Below, in pieces: positions 23,452-32,255 of a stretch of 64,000 nucleotides of DNA. The position numbers and the translations under genes were made by a program. The notes beneath the pieces were generated by a model, which worked only from the letters and a program-made list of their open reading frames with translations, ran no database searches and was not told the DNA's origin. Position 1 is the first letter of the stretch; each line of letters starts with the position of its first letter. Source of the DNA: Hylemonella sp. (GTDB taxonomy: Bacteria > Pseudomonadota > Gammaproteobacteria > Burkholderiales > Burkholderiaceae_C); contig NZ_JAPZSV010000007.1 in NCBI RefSeq assembly GCF_027532185.1, forward strand, positions 124,001 through 188,000, read 5' to 3'.

Positions 23452-25413
23452 TCAAGAGAGTTTGAAGACGCTGACCGCCTGCACCAGTTCCTGCGCCTGA
23501 TGGCGCAGGCTGGAGGCGGCGGCGGCCATCTCTTCGACCAACGCGGCGTTCTGCTGCGTGGTCTGGTCCATGTTGGAGACGGCCTCGCCGACCTGGGCCA
23601 CGCCGGCGCTCTGCTCGCCGCTGGCGGTGCTGATCTCGCCCATGATGTCGGTCACACGCTTGATGGCTGTGACCACCTCGTTCATGGTTGCGCCGGCCTG
23701 ATCGACCAAGGCGCTGCCCTGGCCCACGCGCTCCACGCTGTCGCCGATCAGGGCCTTGATCTCCTTGGCGGCCTCGGCGCTGCGCCCGGCCAGGCTGCGC
23801 ACCTCGCTGGCCACCACGGCAAAGCCCCGGCCCTGTTCACCCGCACGGGCCGCTTCCACCGCCGCGTTGAGCGCGAGGATGTTGGTCTGGAAGGCGATGC
23901 CGTCGATCACGCTGATGATGTCGGCGATCTTGCGCGAGCTGTCGTTGATGCCTTTCATGGTGTCCACCACCTGGGCCACGACCTGCCCGCCCTGCACGGC
24001 CACGGTGCTCGCGCTCTGTGCGAGTTGGTTGGCCTGACGCGCGTTGTCGGCGTTCTGCCGCACGGTGGAGCCCAGTTGTTCCATGCTGGCCGCGGTCTGT
24101 TCCAGCGCGCTGGCCTGGCTTTCGGTGCGTGAGGACAGATCGGTGTTGCCCTGGGCGATCTGGGCGCTGGCGGTGGCCACGCTCTCGCTGCCCTGGCGCA
24201 CGGTCTGCACCACCTCGGTCAGGCCGCTGCCGATGCGGTTCATGGCGTCCATCAGCTGGCCCAGCTCGTCCCCACGGTCCGTGTGCATGCGCACGCTCAG
24301 GTCGCCCTGGGCCAGGGCCTGGGCGGTGCCTGTGGCCTGCACCAGCGGGCGAATGACCAGGCGGCCGATGACCCAGTACAAGGCCCCGGCCACCAGCAAG
24401 ACCAGCAGGCCCCCAAGCACGCCGAAGAGGTTGCGCAGGCTGCGTACCTCGGCGCTGAATTCGTCCACGTAGGCACCGCCCACGATCACCCACTCCCAGC
24501 CCTTGAAGTGGGTGTAGGCCGCGAGCTTCTCGCGCACCTGCGTCCCGTCCTGGTAGGGGTAGCTGGTCACGCCGTTCTTGCTCTCCAGGATGTCCTTGAT
24601 GTACTCGCGGCCCGAGGCATCCTTTTGCCCGAGCACGTTCTTGCCCTCCTCGGTCGGGTGCACGATGTAGTTGCCCAGATTGGGGCCGGCCCGGGCGTCG
24701 AGGACGTAGAAATAGCCCGTCTTGCCGATCTTCAGACCGCGAATGGTGTCCTTGAGCTGCTTCAGGTAGTCGGCGTAGTCCAGACCGATGAAAGACAGGC
24801 CGATGACCTGGCCCTGCGCGTTGCGGATCGGGTCGTACTGGGTGATGTAGGGTTTGCCGAAGAGCACGGCCGGCCCGGCATAGGTCTTGCCCTCCAGCGT
24901 GGCCTTGTAGCCAGGGTGGGCGCGGTCCAGCAGGGTGCCGATGGCGCGCGCACCCTTGTCGGTCTTGAGCGAGGTGGTGACGCGGATGAAGTCGTCCCCG
25001 GTCTTGGCGAAGATCGTGGCGACCGCGCCGGTGGCCTCGGTGAACTGGTCGACCGGAGCAAAGTCCATGTTCAAGACCCGGTCGTTGAGCTTGAGCGTAG
25101 GGGCGGGCTTGCCGTTGACCTCGGTGATCGCGGGGTCGAGCTCGAAACGCCCCTGCAGCCGGTTCTGCAGGGCCTTGGCCAGGGCAGAGGCGCGCACACG
25201 CAGATCGCGGTCCGAGGCGTCGATCATGCTCACGATCAGCTGGGTGTTGCTGGCCACCTCCTTGCTGGCGCGCTCTTCCACCGAGCTCATGAGCGCCAGG
25301 CTGATGGCCAGCACAAAGGCCAGGAAGACGGCGCCCACCACCGCCAGCACGCTCAGGGCCAGTTTGATGGCCAGACTCAGATCGCGCCAGCGGGCGCCTT
25401 GCAGGAGGTTCAT
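23452..25413 (-). CDS. Methyl-accepting chemotaxis protein with Cache-type sensor domain
   Basis: The 653-residue receptor has a first membrane helix (about residues 15-38), a periplasmic Cache3/Cache2-like ligand domain (about 45-345, including [12 protein letters not shown] and [18 protein letters not shown]), a second membrane helix, a HAMP domain, and a long cytoplasmic signalling domain with [21 protein letters not shown] as the hairpin tip, diagnostic of methyl-accepting proteins. No C-terminal CheR-binding pentapeptide was seen (ends FKLS). ATG 25413 is chosen because the N-terminal helix then begins naturally. The ligand is unknown. Confidence 0.92.
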   Translation of the reverse strand: MNLLQGARWRDLSLAIKLALSVLAVVGAVFLAFVLAISLALMSSVEERASKEVASNTQLIVSMIDASDRDLRVRASALAKALQNRLQGRFELDPAITEVNGKPAPTLKLNDRVLNMDFAPVDQFTEATGAVATIFAKTGDDFIRVTTSLKTDKGARAIGTLLDRAHPGYKATLEGKTYAGPAVLFGKPYITQYDPIRNAQGQVIGLSFIGLDYADYLKQLKDTIRGLKIGKTGYFYVLDARAGPNLGNYIVHPTEEGKNVLGQKDASGREYIKDILESKNGVTSYPYQDGTQVREKLAAYTHFKGWEWVIVGGAYVDEFSAEVRSLRNLFGVLGGLLVLLVAGALYWVIGRLVIRPLVQATGTAQALAQGDLSVRMHTDRGDELGQLMDAMNRIGSGLTEVVQTVRQGSESVATASAQIAQGNTDLSSRTESQASALEQTAASMEQLGSTVRQNADNARQANQLAQSASTVAVQGGQVVAQVVDTMKGINDSSRKIADIISVIDGIAFQTNILALNAAVEAARAGEQGRGFAVVASEVRSLAGRSAEAAKEIKALIGDSVERVGQGSALVDQAGATMNEVVTAIKRVTDIMGEISTASGEQSAGVAQVGEAVSNMDQTTQQNAALVEEMAAAASSLRHQAQELVQAVSVFKLS

Positions 25414-25593
25414 GGGTGCGCTCCGTTTGTCAGTTTGAAATGCACATGCGGTATGAGGCATTCTGCATAGGTTCGCCCGTTCTGCCTAGCCCGAACAGAA
25501 GGGTAAAAGCGGGACAGATCGACATATCCTTCAGTATGGTTGACGCCCGCCGCGGCAGGCGCTACTGTGGCTGCGACCGCCTACGGACCGCTC

Positions 25594-26232
25594 ATGTCAT
25601 CCGAACTGTTGCGCATCCCCGCCGACGACGTGCACATCGAGGGGCTGCTCGAACTGCCTGGCAATGCCCGCGGCGTGGTGCTGTTCGCGCACGGCAGCGG
25701 CAGCAGCCGCCACAGCCCGCGCAATGGGCAGGTGGCACGCAGCCTGCGCGAGCAGGGTTCGGGCACCTTGCTGCTGGACCTGCTGACGCTGGCCGAGAAC
25801 CTGGACTACCACACGCGCTTCGACATCGCCCTGCTCACGCACCGCCTGCTCGTAGCCACGCGCTTCGTGCTGCTGCACACACCGGCCAGCCGGCACCTGC
25901 CCGTGGCCTATTTCGGGGCCAGCACCGGGGCGGCTGCGGCGCTGCAGGCGGCGGCCGCACTGGGCGGCGAGGTCCAGGCCGTGGTCTCGCGCGGCGGGCG
26001 GCCCGATCTGGCCGGCCGCCATGAGCTGCCCAAGGTTCGCGCGCCCACGCTGCTGCTCGTGGGCGGGGCCGACCCCGAAGTCCTGCAGCTCAACCGCAGC
26101 GCCTACGAACGCCTGCAGTGCGAGAAGGATCTGGTGGTGATTCCCGAAGCCACGCATCTCTTCGAAGAGACGGGCACGCTGGACCAGGTCGCACAGCGCG
26201 CCGCGGACTGGTACGCCCGGCACTGGCACTGA
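25594..26232 (+). CDS. Alpha/beta hydrolase (dienelactone-hydrolase-like)
   Basis: The 212-residue protein has an oxyanion segment LFAHGSGSSRHSPRN near residue 30, a nucleophile elbow GASTGAAAAL near 109, an aspartate in LLVGGADPEVL near 156, and a histidine in EATHLFEE near 185, together a complete Ser-Asp-His set. Proteins of this type are often fused to, or encoded beside, a phosphoribosyltransferase like the one at 26246. Here the two genes converge with 13 bp between their stops. Substrate and physiological role are unknown. Confidence 0.85.
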   Translation: MSSELLRIPADDVHIEGLLELPGNARGVVLFAHGSGSSRHSPRNGQVARSLREQGSGTLLLDLLTLAENLDYHTRFDIALLTHRLLVATRFVLLHTPASRHLPVAYFGASTGAAAALQAAAALGGEVQAVVSRGGRPDLAGRHELPKVRAPTLLLVGGADPEVLQLNRSAYERLQCEKDLVVIPEATHLFEETGTLDQVAQRAADWYARHWH

Positions 26233-26245
26233 CAGCGCGGCGGCT

Positions 26246-26866
26246 TCAGTCGCTGAGCAGGGCCAGCACTGCCTCGTCCTCCACCTGGGCGAAGTCGCGG
26301 TAGTAGGGACCGACGGCGCGGAAGTCGGCTGGGCTGTGCAGGCAGACCGTTTCATCGGCCAGCTTGCGCACACGGGCCAGGGTTTCAGGCGGCGCCACGG
26401 GTACGGCACAGATCAGGCGGGCGGGCTGGCGCTCGCGCAGGCTGTGCAGGGCGGCGATCATGGTCGCCCCGGTGGCCAGGCCATCATCGACGACGATCAC
26501 CGTGCGACCGGTCACGGCACGCGGCGGACGCAGCGGCGTGTAACGCAGCCGACGCTCGCGCAGCATGGCCAGCTGATGCGCACGCTCACGCGCCAGGTAG
26601 TCCGCACCCGCGCCCAGCCGCTCGGCAAAGGGCGCGACATAGGTCCAGCCGCCTTCGTCGACGGCACCGATGGCCAGCTCGGGCTGACCCGGCGCGCCGA
26701 GCTTGTGCACCAGCACCACGTCGAAGTCACCTTCGAGGCGCTGTGCGATCCGCCGCGCCATGGGCACGGCCCCGCGCGGAATGGCCAGCACCAGGGGATG
26801 CCCGCCACGGTGGGCGGCCAGCGCCTGAACCAGCTGGTCGGCGGCGTCGAGTCGATCACGGAACAT
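26246..26866 (-). CDS. Phosphoribosyltransferase-domain protein
   Basis: The 206-residue protein has a type I PRTase fold. The PRPP-binding loop VIVVDDGLATGATM lies near residues 118-131, with two aspartates before GLATGAT. The N-terminal segment PLVLAIPRGAVPMARRIAQ is typical of a subgroup of unassigned phosphoribosyltransferases. Many genomes carry this group fused to an alpha/beta hydrolase like the gene at 25594. AGGAGG-like GGAGG precedes the ATG at 26866. The base acceptor is not known, and it may not be a classical salvage enzyme. Confidence 0.85.
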   Translation of the reverse strand: MFRDRLDAADQLVQALAAHRGGHPLVLAIPRGAVPMARRIAQRLEGDFDVVLVHKLGAPGQPELAIGAVDEGGWTYVAPFAERLGAGADYLARERAHQLAMLRERRLRYTPLRPPRAVTGRTVIVVDDGLATGATMIAALHSLRERQPARLICAVPVAPPETLARVRKLADETVCLHSPADFRAVGPYYRDFAQVEDEAVLALLSD

Positions 26867-26940
26867 GCGACCTCCGCGCGGGGATCCGTCCCCACGGTAT
26901 TGAAGCACTGACGGGGCCACGCCGCCAGCCCCGCATGCGC

Positions 26941-29733
26941 TCAGGCGATCTCGGCGGGTCGCGAGGGCATGAGCTCCTGCTCCAGCTCCGCGGCGGTCAG
27001 CGGCGCACTGAAATGGAAGCCCTGGGCCTGTTCGCAATGCCAGATGCGCAGCAGCTCGGCCTGCTGCGCGTGCTCCACGCCCTCGGCCACCACCGTCTTG
27101 CCCAGGGCGTGGGCCAGGGCAATGATGGAGTGCACGATGCTGCCCGCCCCGTCGTCCTGCCCCAGGCCCCGCAGAAAGGTACGGTCGATCTTGAGGATGT
27201 CCAGGGGCAGCTGCTGCAGATGGCGCAGCGAGGAGTAGCCGATGCCGAAATCATCCAGCGCCAGAACGACGCCAAGGCGCTTGATCTCGCGCAGCTGCTC
27301 GCTGGCGGCCTCGATGTCGTCGATCAGCGTGCCTTCGGTCACCTCCAGCTCCAGGCCTGCCGGCACCACTTCGGCCGCCGTCAAGGCCTGCTGCACCTGC
27401 TGGACCAGGCGCCCCGAGCGCAACTGGCGCCCCGAGACGTTGACCGAGATGGTGATGCGATAACCTGCGGCCTGCCACTGCCCGAGTTGGACGCAGACCT
27501 GCTGCAGCACCCAGTGGCCGAGCTCGTCAATCAGCCCCACCTCTTCGGCCAGCGGGATGAATTTCTCGGGGCTGACCGAACCCAGCTCCGGGTGTTCCCA
27601 GCGCAACAGGGCCTCGGCCCCGCACAGGCGGCCGTCGACCAGCAGGATGCGCGGCTGGTAGCGCAGCGAGAGCTGGCCGCGCGCGATGGCCTGCCGCAGC
27701 TCGCGCTCGAGCACCGACTGCTCCTGCTGCGCGAGGTTCATGCTTTCTTCGTAGAAGACCACGCGCGCGCGCCCCGTGGCCTTGGCCCGGTACATGGCCA
27801 TGTCGGCCTTCTTGAGCAGCTCGGAGGCCAGGCTGCCGTCGTCCGGGAAGATGGCCACGCCGATGCTGGCCCCCACAAAGGCCGTGTTGTCGCCGATCAT
27901 GAAGGGTTCGCCCAGCAGCTCCTGCATCTCGCTGGCCAGACGCGCGGCCGGCTTGGGGCTGCCCAGCCCTGGCAGCAGCACGACGAATTCGTCACCGCTC
28001 AGGCGCGCCACGGTGTCCCCTTCGCGGGTGCAGGAGATCAGGCGCTCGGCCACCTGGCACAAGAGGCGGTCGCCGGCCTCGTGGCCCAGGCTGTCATTGA
28101 TCTTCTTGAAGCGGTCGAGGTCGATGAACAGCACCGCCAGCTGCCGGCCACTGCGCCGCGCGTGGGCCATTTCCTGGGTGAGGCGCTCCAGCAGCAGCGG
28201 GCGGTTGGGCAAACCCGTGAGCGCGTCGTGAAAGGCCTGGAACTTGAGTTGCTCGTCGCGCGCCTGGGCCGCCAGGGCCACGCCGATGCGGTTGACCAGA
28301 TCGCGCGCCTGCTGCACCAGCTCATGGCTGAACTCGCGCGGCTCCATGAGGCCGATGGCCAGCAGGCCGCTGACCTGTTCGCGCCAGAAGATGGGCAGCA
28401 CCAGGATGCGCTGGGCGCCGGCGTCGGCCACCATGGACAGGAAATCGGGCAGCTCGCCGCCTCCGACATCGAACCACATGCCGTCGTAGTCGCGCGCCAG
28501 CCGCTCCAGCAGCCAGGGCTCAAGTTTGCTCGGCACCTTGGCCGTGACCTCGCCCTCGCCCGCATGCAGGTGCACGATGCCGAAGTCGGCCGCCTTGCGG
28601 TCGAACACCACCATGCTGGTCACGGCCTGGGGCCAGAGCTCATGCAGGCGCTCCTGCACACGGGTGATGATCTGCTCCATGTCGGCGCGTGCCAGGATCT
28701 CGTGGTCGATCTCGGCCAGCGCGCGCAGCGTGCCCATCTGCCGGCCCAGGCGTGCGGCCATCTTGTTGAGCGCGTGCCCGAGCTCGCCGAACTCGTCGTC
28801 GCGGTGCACCTGCACAGGCTGGTTGAAATCCTCGCGCGCGATGCGCCGCGTGCCGTCGATCAGGCGCTCCAGCGGCACCAGGGTGCGGCGCAGCTGCACG
28901 CCGCTGAGCAGGGCCACGAGCAGCAGAATGAGCAGGACCACCCCCAGGAAGAGATAGGCCAGGCGGCCCCAGCCGGGGGCCGCCGCTTCCGCCGGGCGCA
29001 GGACCAGCACTGTCCAGTCATCGGCGGCAAAGCGTGCGCGCAGAAACAGGCTGCGGGTGGTGTGCGGCTGCGCGATCTCCTGCGGATCGGCGGCCTGCAG
29101 GCCCTGGCGCTCGGCCAGCGGCCGCAGGGTGGCATCGGTGCAGTGCAGCACCAGCCCCAGGGCGTCGCGCACACAGACCTGGGTCTGATGGGCCAGATCC
29201 TCGGCGTCACCCCAGAGGTGATCGGGCGCCAGTTCGCCGCGCAGCAGCCCGAGCTCGGGACGTGCCGGATCGATCGCCCGCACTAGCAGCAAGCGCGGTG
29301 CCTGCACCTCGCCCCGGCTCAGCAGCAGGCTCTCGCCGCGTGCCAGATGGGCCTGTGCCGCCTCGGACAAGGCCGAGGTTTCGCCGGCGGGCAGCTGGAC
29401 TTCGATGCGGGTGTAGACCCGTCGGGCCGGGCCGTCGAGTTCCGGGTCCGGCGTCACGCCCTGGCGCAGGCTGACGGCCTGCACGCCCAGCATGAAGTGC
29501 GCACCCAGCAGGCGCTCGTAGAGGCCGCTGGTGTAGCTCGCGGCTTCGAGCTCCAGCTGACGCTGCACATGCTCGCGGTCCATGGCACGCATCTGCACAT
29601 AGGCCAGCAAGGCCAGCAGCAGGGCGGGCAGCAGCGCTGAGAGCAGGAAGAGGGTGAACACGCGCTGGGCCACCCGGCTGCGCAGAAACAGGCCGTGGAT
29701 GGGCAGCTTGAGCAGGGACAGCATGGTGCGCAT
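26941..29733 (-). CDS. Diguanylate cyclase/phosphodiesterase with HAMP and sensor domain
   Basis: The 930-residue protein has an N-terminal membrane helix, a periplasmic sensor, a second helix near 260-283, a HAMP domain (about 284-335), a GAF-like segment (about 345-490), a GGDEF domain (about 500-665) and an EAL domain (about 675-925). The GGDEF motif reads SGDEF near 578, a variant often still active. The EAL set looks complete: EALLRW near 704, NVSGRQL, LDDFGIGYSS, KIDRTFL and VVAEGVE. Cyclic di-GMP hydrolysis is therefore likely, and synthesis possible. It follows a pseudopilin gene by 8 bp, in one operon. Confidence 0.92.
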   Translation of the reverse strand: MRTMLSLLKLPIHGLFLRSRVAQRVFTLFLLSALLPALLLALLAYVQMRAMDREHVQRQLELEAASYTSGLYERLLGAHFMLGVQAVSLRQGVTPDPELDGPARRVYTRIEVQLPAGETSALSEAAQAHLARGESLLLSRGEVQAPRLLLVRAIDPARPELGLLRGELAPDHLWGDAEDLAHQTQVCVRDALGLVLHCTDATLRPLAERQGLQAADPQEIAQPHTTRSLFLRARFAADDWTVLVLRPAEAAAPGWGRLAYLFLGVVLLILLLVALLSGVQLRRTLVPLERLIDGTRRIAREDFNQPVQVHRDDEFGELGHALNKMAARLGRQMGTLRALAEIDHEILARADMEQIITRVQERLHELWPQAVTSMVVFDRKAADFGIVHLHAGEGEVTAKVPSKLEPWLLERLARDYDGMWFDVGGGELPDFLSMVADAGAQRILVLPIFWREQVSGLLAIGLMEPREFSHELVQQARDLVNRIGVALAAQARDEQLKFQAFHDALTGLPNRPLLLERLTQEMAHARRSGRQLAVLFIDLDRFKKINDSLGHEAGDRLLCQVAERLISCTREGDTVARLSGDEFVVLLPGLGSPKPAARLASEMQELLGEPFMIGDNTAFVGASIGVAIFPDDGSLASELLKKADMAMYRAKATGRARVVFYEESMNLAQQEQSVLERELRQAIARGQLSLRYQPRILLVDGRLCGAEALLRWEHPELGSVSPEKFIPLAEEVGLIDELGHWVLQQVCVQLGQWQAAGYRITISVNVSGRQLRSGRLVQQVQQALTAAEVVPAGLELEVTEGTLIDDIEAASEQLREIKRLGVVLALDDFGIGYSSLRHLQQLPLDILKIDRTFLRGLGQDDGAGSIVHSIIALAHALGKTVVAEGVEHAQQAELLRIWHCEQAQGFHFSAPLTAAELEQELMPSRPAEIA

Positions 29734-29741
29734 CGGCGGCC

Positions 29742-30224
29742 TCAGCGCGTGTAGTCGGCGGCCAGGCCCACGTAGGCGCCGTCATTGGCGCGCACGATGT
29801 CGTCCAGGCTTTCCTTGTTGGTCAGCTGGGTCTTGGACGCCCCATCCTTGCCCAGGCTGTAGAGATCGAAGTCGGAGTTGAGCGGGTTGAGCTTGCGGTC
29901 CTTGCGTGCCTTGCCCTTGCCCGGCGCGCTGGCCAGCTCCTGATAGACGTAGGGGTGCCCCCAGGGATCGACCCGCCCGGCATTGCCCACCTCGGCCAGG
30001 GTCTCCGGGTACTGGCCACGGTCGAGCCGATGGTCCTGGATCAATGCCTGCAGCACCACGATGTCCTGGATGGCCTGGGTCTGGCGGATGCGCTCCCGAT
30101 GGCTCTGATACATGGGCAGCGCGATCGCCGTCAGCACGCCCAGCAGGCCGACCACCAGCATCAGCTCGATGAGCGTGAAACCCCGCGAACGATGCGGCGC
30201 CGGACGTGCTGGCAGGGGGAACAT
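29742..30224 (-). CDS. GspG-like type II/IV pseudopilin
   Basis: The 160-residue protein has the prepilin peptidase site RG-FTLIELMLVVGLLG at residues 14-28, with glutamate at position +5, and a hydrophobic helix directly after it. VDPWGHPYVYQEL and LNSDFDLYSLGKDG in the C-terminal domain match GspG-type pseudopilins. The function would be in a type II secretion or type IV pilus-like machine. Other core genes of such a machine are not in the window, except pilT and pilU nearby. The GGDEF/EAL gene starts 8 bp after its stop. Confidence 0.85.
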   Translation of the reverse strand: MFPLPARPAPHRSRGFTLIELMLVVGLLGVLTAIALPMYQSHRERIRQTQAIQDIVVLQALIQDHRLDRGQYPETLAEVGNAGRVDPWGHPYVYQELASAPGKGKARKDRKLNPLNSDFDLYSLGKDGASKTQLTNKESLDDIVRANDGAYVGLAADYTR

Positions 30225-30321
30225 GGGGCAGTGGGGTGGTTGATTTGTAATTTTATGTAAACGCCGGGGCTGCCCCTCGGGGTAAACCCAGGCCCCGCCC
30301 CCGGAGCCGGCGCCGCGTGAC

Positions 30322-31014
30322 TTATTTCACGGTGCTGCGGCCGCCAAAGATGGCCGTGCCCACGCGCACCAGGGTGCTGCCGGCGCCGATGGCTGCCTCC
30401 AGATCGCCGCTCATGCCCATGGACAGAGTGTCCAGCGGTAGGCCGCGCGCCCGCAGATCGTCGTAAAGCGCACGGGCGCGCAGGAAGACGGCCCGCATGG
30501 CCGCCGCATCCTCCTGCGGATCGGGGATGCACATCAGCCCGCGCAGCTGCAGGCGCGGCAGCGCGGCCACGGCCTGCGCCAGCGCCGGCAGCTCCTGCGG
30601 ACTCACGCCGGATTTGGTGGCGCCGCCGTCCACATTGACCTGAATGCAGACCTGCAGCGGCGGCAGGTGGTCCGGCCGCTGCTCGCTGAGCCGCTGAGCG
30701 ATCTTGAGCCGGTCCACGGTCTGGGCCCACTGGAAATGCGTGGCGACCAGACGGGTCTTGTTGCTCTGGATCGGCCCGATGCAATGCCACTGCAGTGGCA
30801 GGTCGCTCAGCAAGCCCATCTTGTCGACGGCTTCCTGGATGTAGTTTTCGCCGAAGGCGGTCTGGCCGGCCGCATGCGCGGCGCGCACGGCCTCGGGCCC
30901 GAAGGTCTTGGAAACGGCAAGCAGCTGCACGCTGTCGGCGGCGCGGCCCGCGGCAAGACACGCGGCGGCGATGCGGGCATGAACGGCTTGGAGCTGGGTG
31001 GCAATCACGGTCAT
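30322..31014 (-). CDS. yggS: Pyridoxal phosphate homeostasis protein YggS
   Basis: The 230-residue protein is a YggS/PLPBP-type single TIM barrel. It has QLLAVSKTFGPEAVRAAHAA with the PLP lysine (SK) near residue 36, FGENYIQEA, WHCIGPIQSNKTR and LRGLMCIPDP. This family binds PLP without known catalytic activity and keeps B6 vitamers balanced. It is frequently encoded near pilT, as here (42 bp apart, divergent). ATG 31014 is preferred over a longer reading that would start seven residues earlier. Confidence 0.94.
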   Translation of the reverse strand: MTVIATQLQAVHARIAAACLAAGRAADSVQLLAVSKTFGPEAVRAAHAAGQTAFGENYIQEAVDKMGLLSDLPLQWHCIGPIQSNKTRLVATHFQWAQTVDRLKIAQRLSEQRPDHLPPLQVCIQVNVDGGATKSGVSPQELPALAQAVAALPRLQLRGLMCIPDPQEDAAAMRAVFLRARALYDDLRARGLPLDTLSMGMSGDLEAAIGAGSTLVRVGTAIFGGRSTVK

Positions 31015-31055
31015 AATGTTTCGCAAGCGTAGCAAAGATAAGGACCGAGAGACCC

Positions 31056-32099
31056 GTGGACATCACCCAACTGCTGGCATTCAGCGTCAAGAACAAGGCT
31101 TCCGACCTGCACCTCTCCGCCGGCCTGCCGCCCATGATCCGCGTGCATGGCGATGTGCGCCGCATCAACGTCGACGCCCTGGGGCACAAGGAAGTGCACG
31201 CCATGGTGTACGACATCATGAACGACACCCAGCGCAAGAACTACGAAGAGTTCCTGGAGGTCGACTTCTCCTTCGAGATCGACGGCCTGGCGCGCTTCCG
31301 CGTCAACGCCTTCAACACCCAGCGCGGCGCAGCCGCCGTGTTCCGAACCATTCCGAGCAAGATCCTCACGCTGGAACAGCTCAACGCGCCCAAGATCTTC
31401 GCCGACCTGGCGCTCAAGCCGCGCGGCCTGGTGCTGGTGACCGGCCCCACGGGCTCGGGCAAGTCGACCACGCTCGCGGCCATGGTCAACCACCTCAACG
31501 AGACCGAGTTCGGCCACATCCTCACGGTGGAAGACCCGATCGAGTTCGTGCACGAGTCCAAGAAGTGCCTGATCAACCAGCGCGAGGTCGGACCGCACAC
31601 CCTGAGCTTCGCCGCCGCCCTGAAGTCCGCGCTGCGCGAGGACCCGGACGCCATTCTCGTGGGCGAAATGCGCGACCTCGAAACCATCCGCCTGGCCATG
31701 ACGGCCGCGGAAACCGGCCACCTGGTCTTCGGCACCCTGCACACCAGCAGTGCCGCCAAGACCATCGACCGCATCATCGACGTGTTCCCGGCCGAAGAAA
31801 AGGAAATGGTCCGCGCCATGCTGTCCGAATCGCTGCAGGCCGTGATCTCCCAGACCCTGTGCAAGACCAAGGACGGCCAGGGTCGTGTCGCAGCGCACGA
31901 GATCATGCTGGGCACACCGGCCATCCGCAACCTGATCCGCGAGGCCAAGGTGGCGCAGATGTACTCCAGCATCCAGACCGGCAACAGCGTGGGCATGCAG
32001 ACCCTGGACCAGAACCTGACCGAGCTGGTGCGCCGCAACGTCATCAGCGCCGCCGAAGCGCGCGGCAAGGCCAAGATCCCCGAGAACTTCCCCGGCTGA
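31056..32099 (+). CDS. pilT: Type IV pilus retraction ATPase PilT, GTG start
   Basis: The 347-residue protein has GTG as its start codon; the reading begins MDITQLLAFSVKNKASDLHL, which is the standard PilT N-terminus. Walker A is GPTGSGKST near residue 129, the Asp box EDPIEFVHESKKC follows near 158, Walker B DPDAILVGEMRD near 199 and the His box TLHTSSAAKTI near 226. PilT hexamers power pilus retraction, hence twitching motility and DNA uptake. pilU follows after a dispersed element. Confidence 0.96.
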   Translation: MDITQLLAFSVKNKASDLHLSAGLPPMIRVHGDVRRINVDALGHKEVHAMVYDIMNDTQRKNYEEFLEVDFSFEIDGLARFRVNAFNTQRGAAAVFRTIPSKILTLEQLNAPKIFADLALKPRGLVLVTGPTGSGKSTTLAAMVNHLNETEFGHILTVEDPIEFVHESKKCLINQREVGPHTLSFAAALKSALREDPDAILVGEMRDLETIRLAMTAAETGHLVFGTLHTSSAAKTIDRIIDVFPAEEKEMVRAMLSESLQAVISQTLCKTKDGQGRVAAHEIMLGTPAIRNLIREAKVAQMYSSIQTGNSVGMQTLDQNLTELVRRNVISAAEARGKAKIPENFPG

Positions 32100-32104
32100 T
32101 ATGG

Positions 32105-32241
32105 CTCACCCCCAAGCTCCGCGCACTGCGTGTCGCTACGCTACCCCCCTTGCAGGGGGCAACACCAGCGGCCCGGCCAAGCCGGTTCCGCGGTGTTCCC
32201 CGCAAAGACACTTCTGCCACAGGCAGTGCTGACTCACTGAA
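32105..32241 (+). repeat. Dispersed intergenic element (copy 2), related to 21083-21189
   Basis: The segment reads CTCACCCCCAAGCTCCGCGC, then ACTGCGTGTCGCTACGCTAC, then CCCCC-TTGCA-GGGGG, a small hairpin, and ends TCACTGAAA. It fills the pilT-pilU gap. Sharing of CGCGCACTnCGTGTCGCT and the end with the 21-kb element marks one family. Confidence 0.65.
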
Positions 32242-32255
32242 AAGGAGGTGCTCTC

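Noticed and set aside
24283-25470. Plus-strand frame opposite the chemotaxis receptor
   Set aside because: Shadow of a long, well-supported coding sequence.
26743-29286. Long plus-strand open frame opposite the GGDEF/EAL gene
   Set aside because: Antisense to a well-supported gene; amino acid composition typical of a shadow frame in GC-rich DNA.
32100-32255. Terminator between pilT and pilU
   Set aside because: The C5/G5 hairpin lacks a T-run and belongs to the dispersed element; a processing or attenuation role is possible but not shown.
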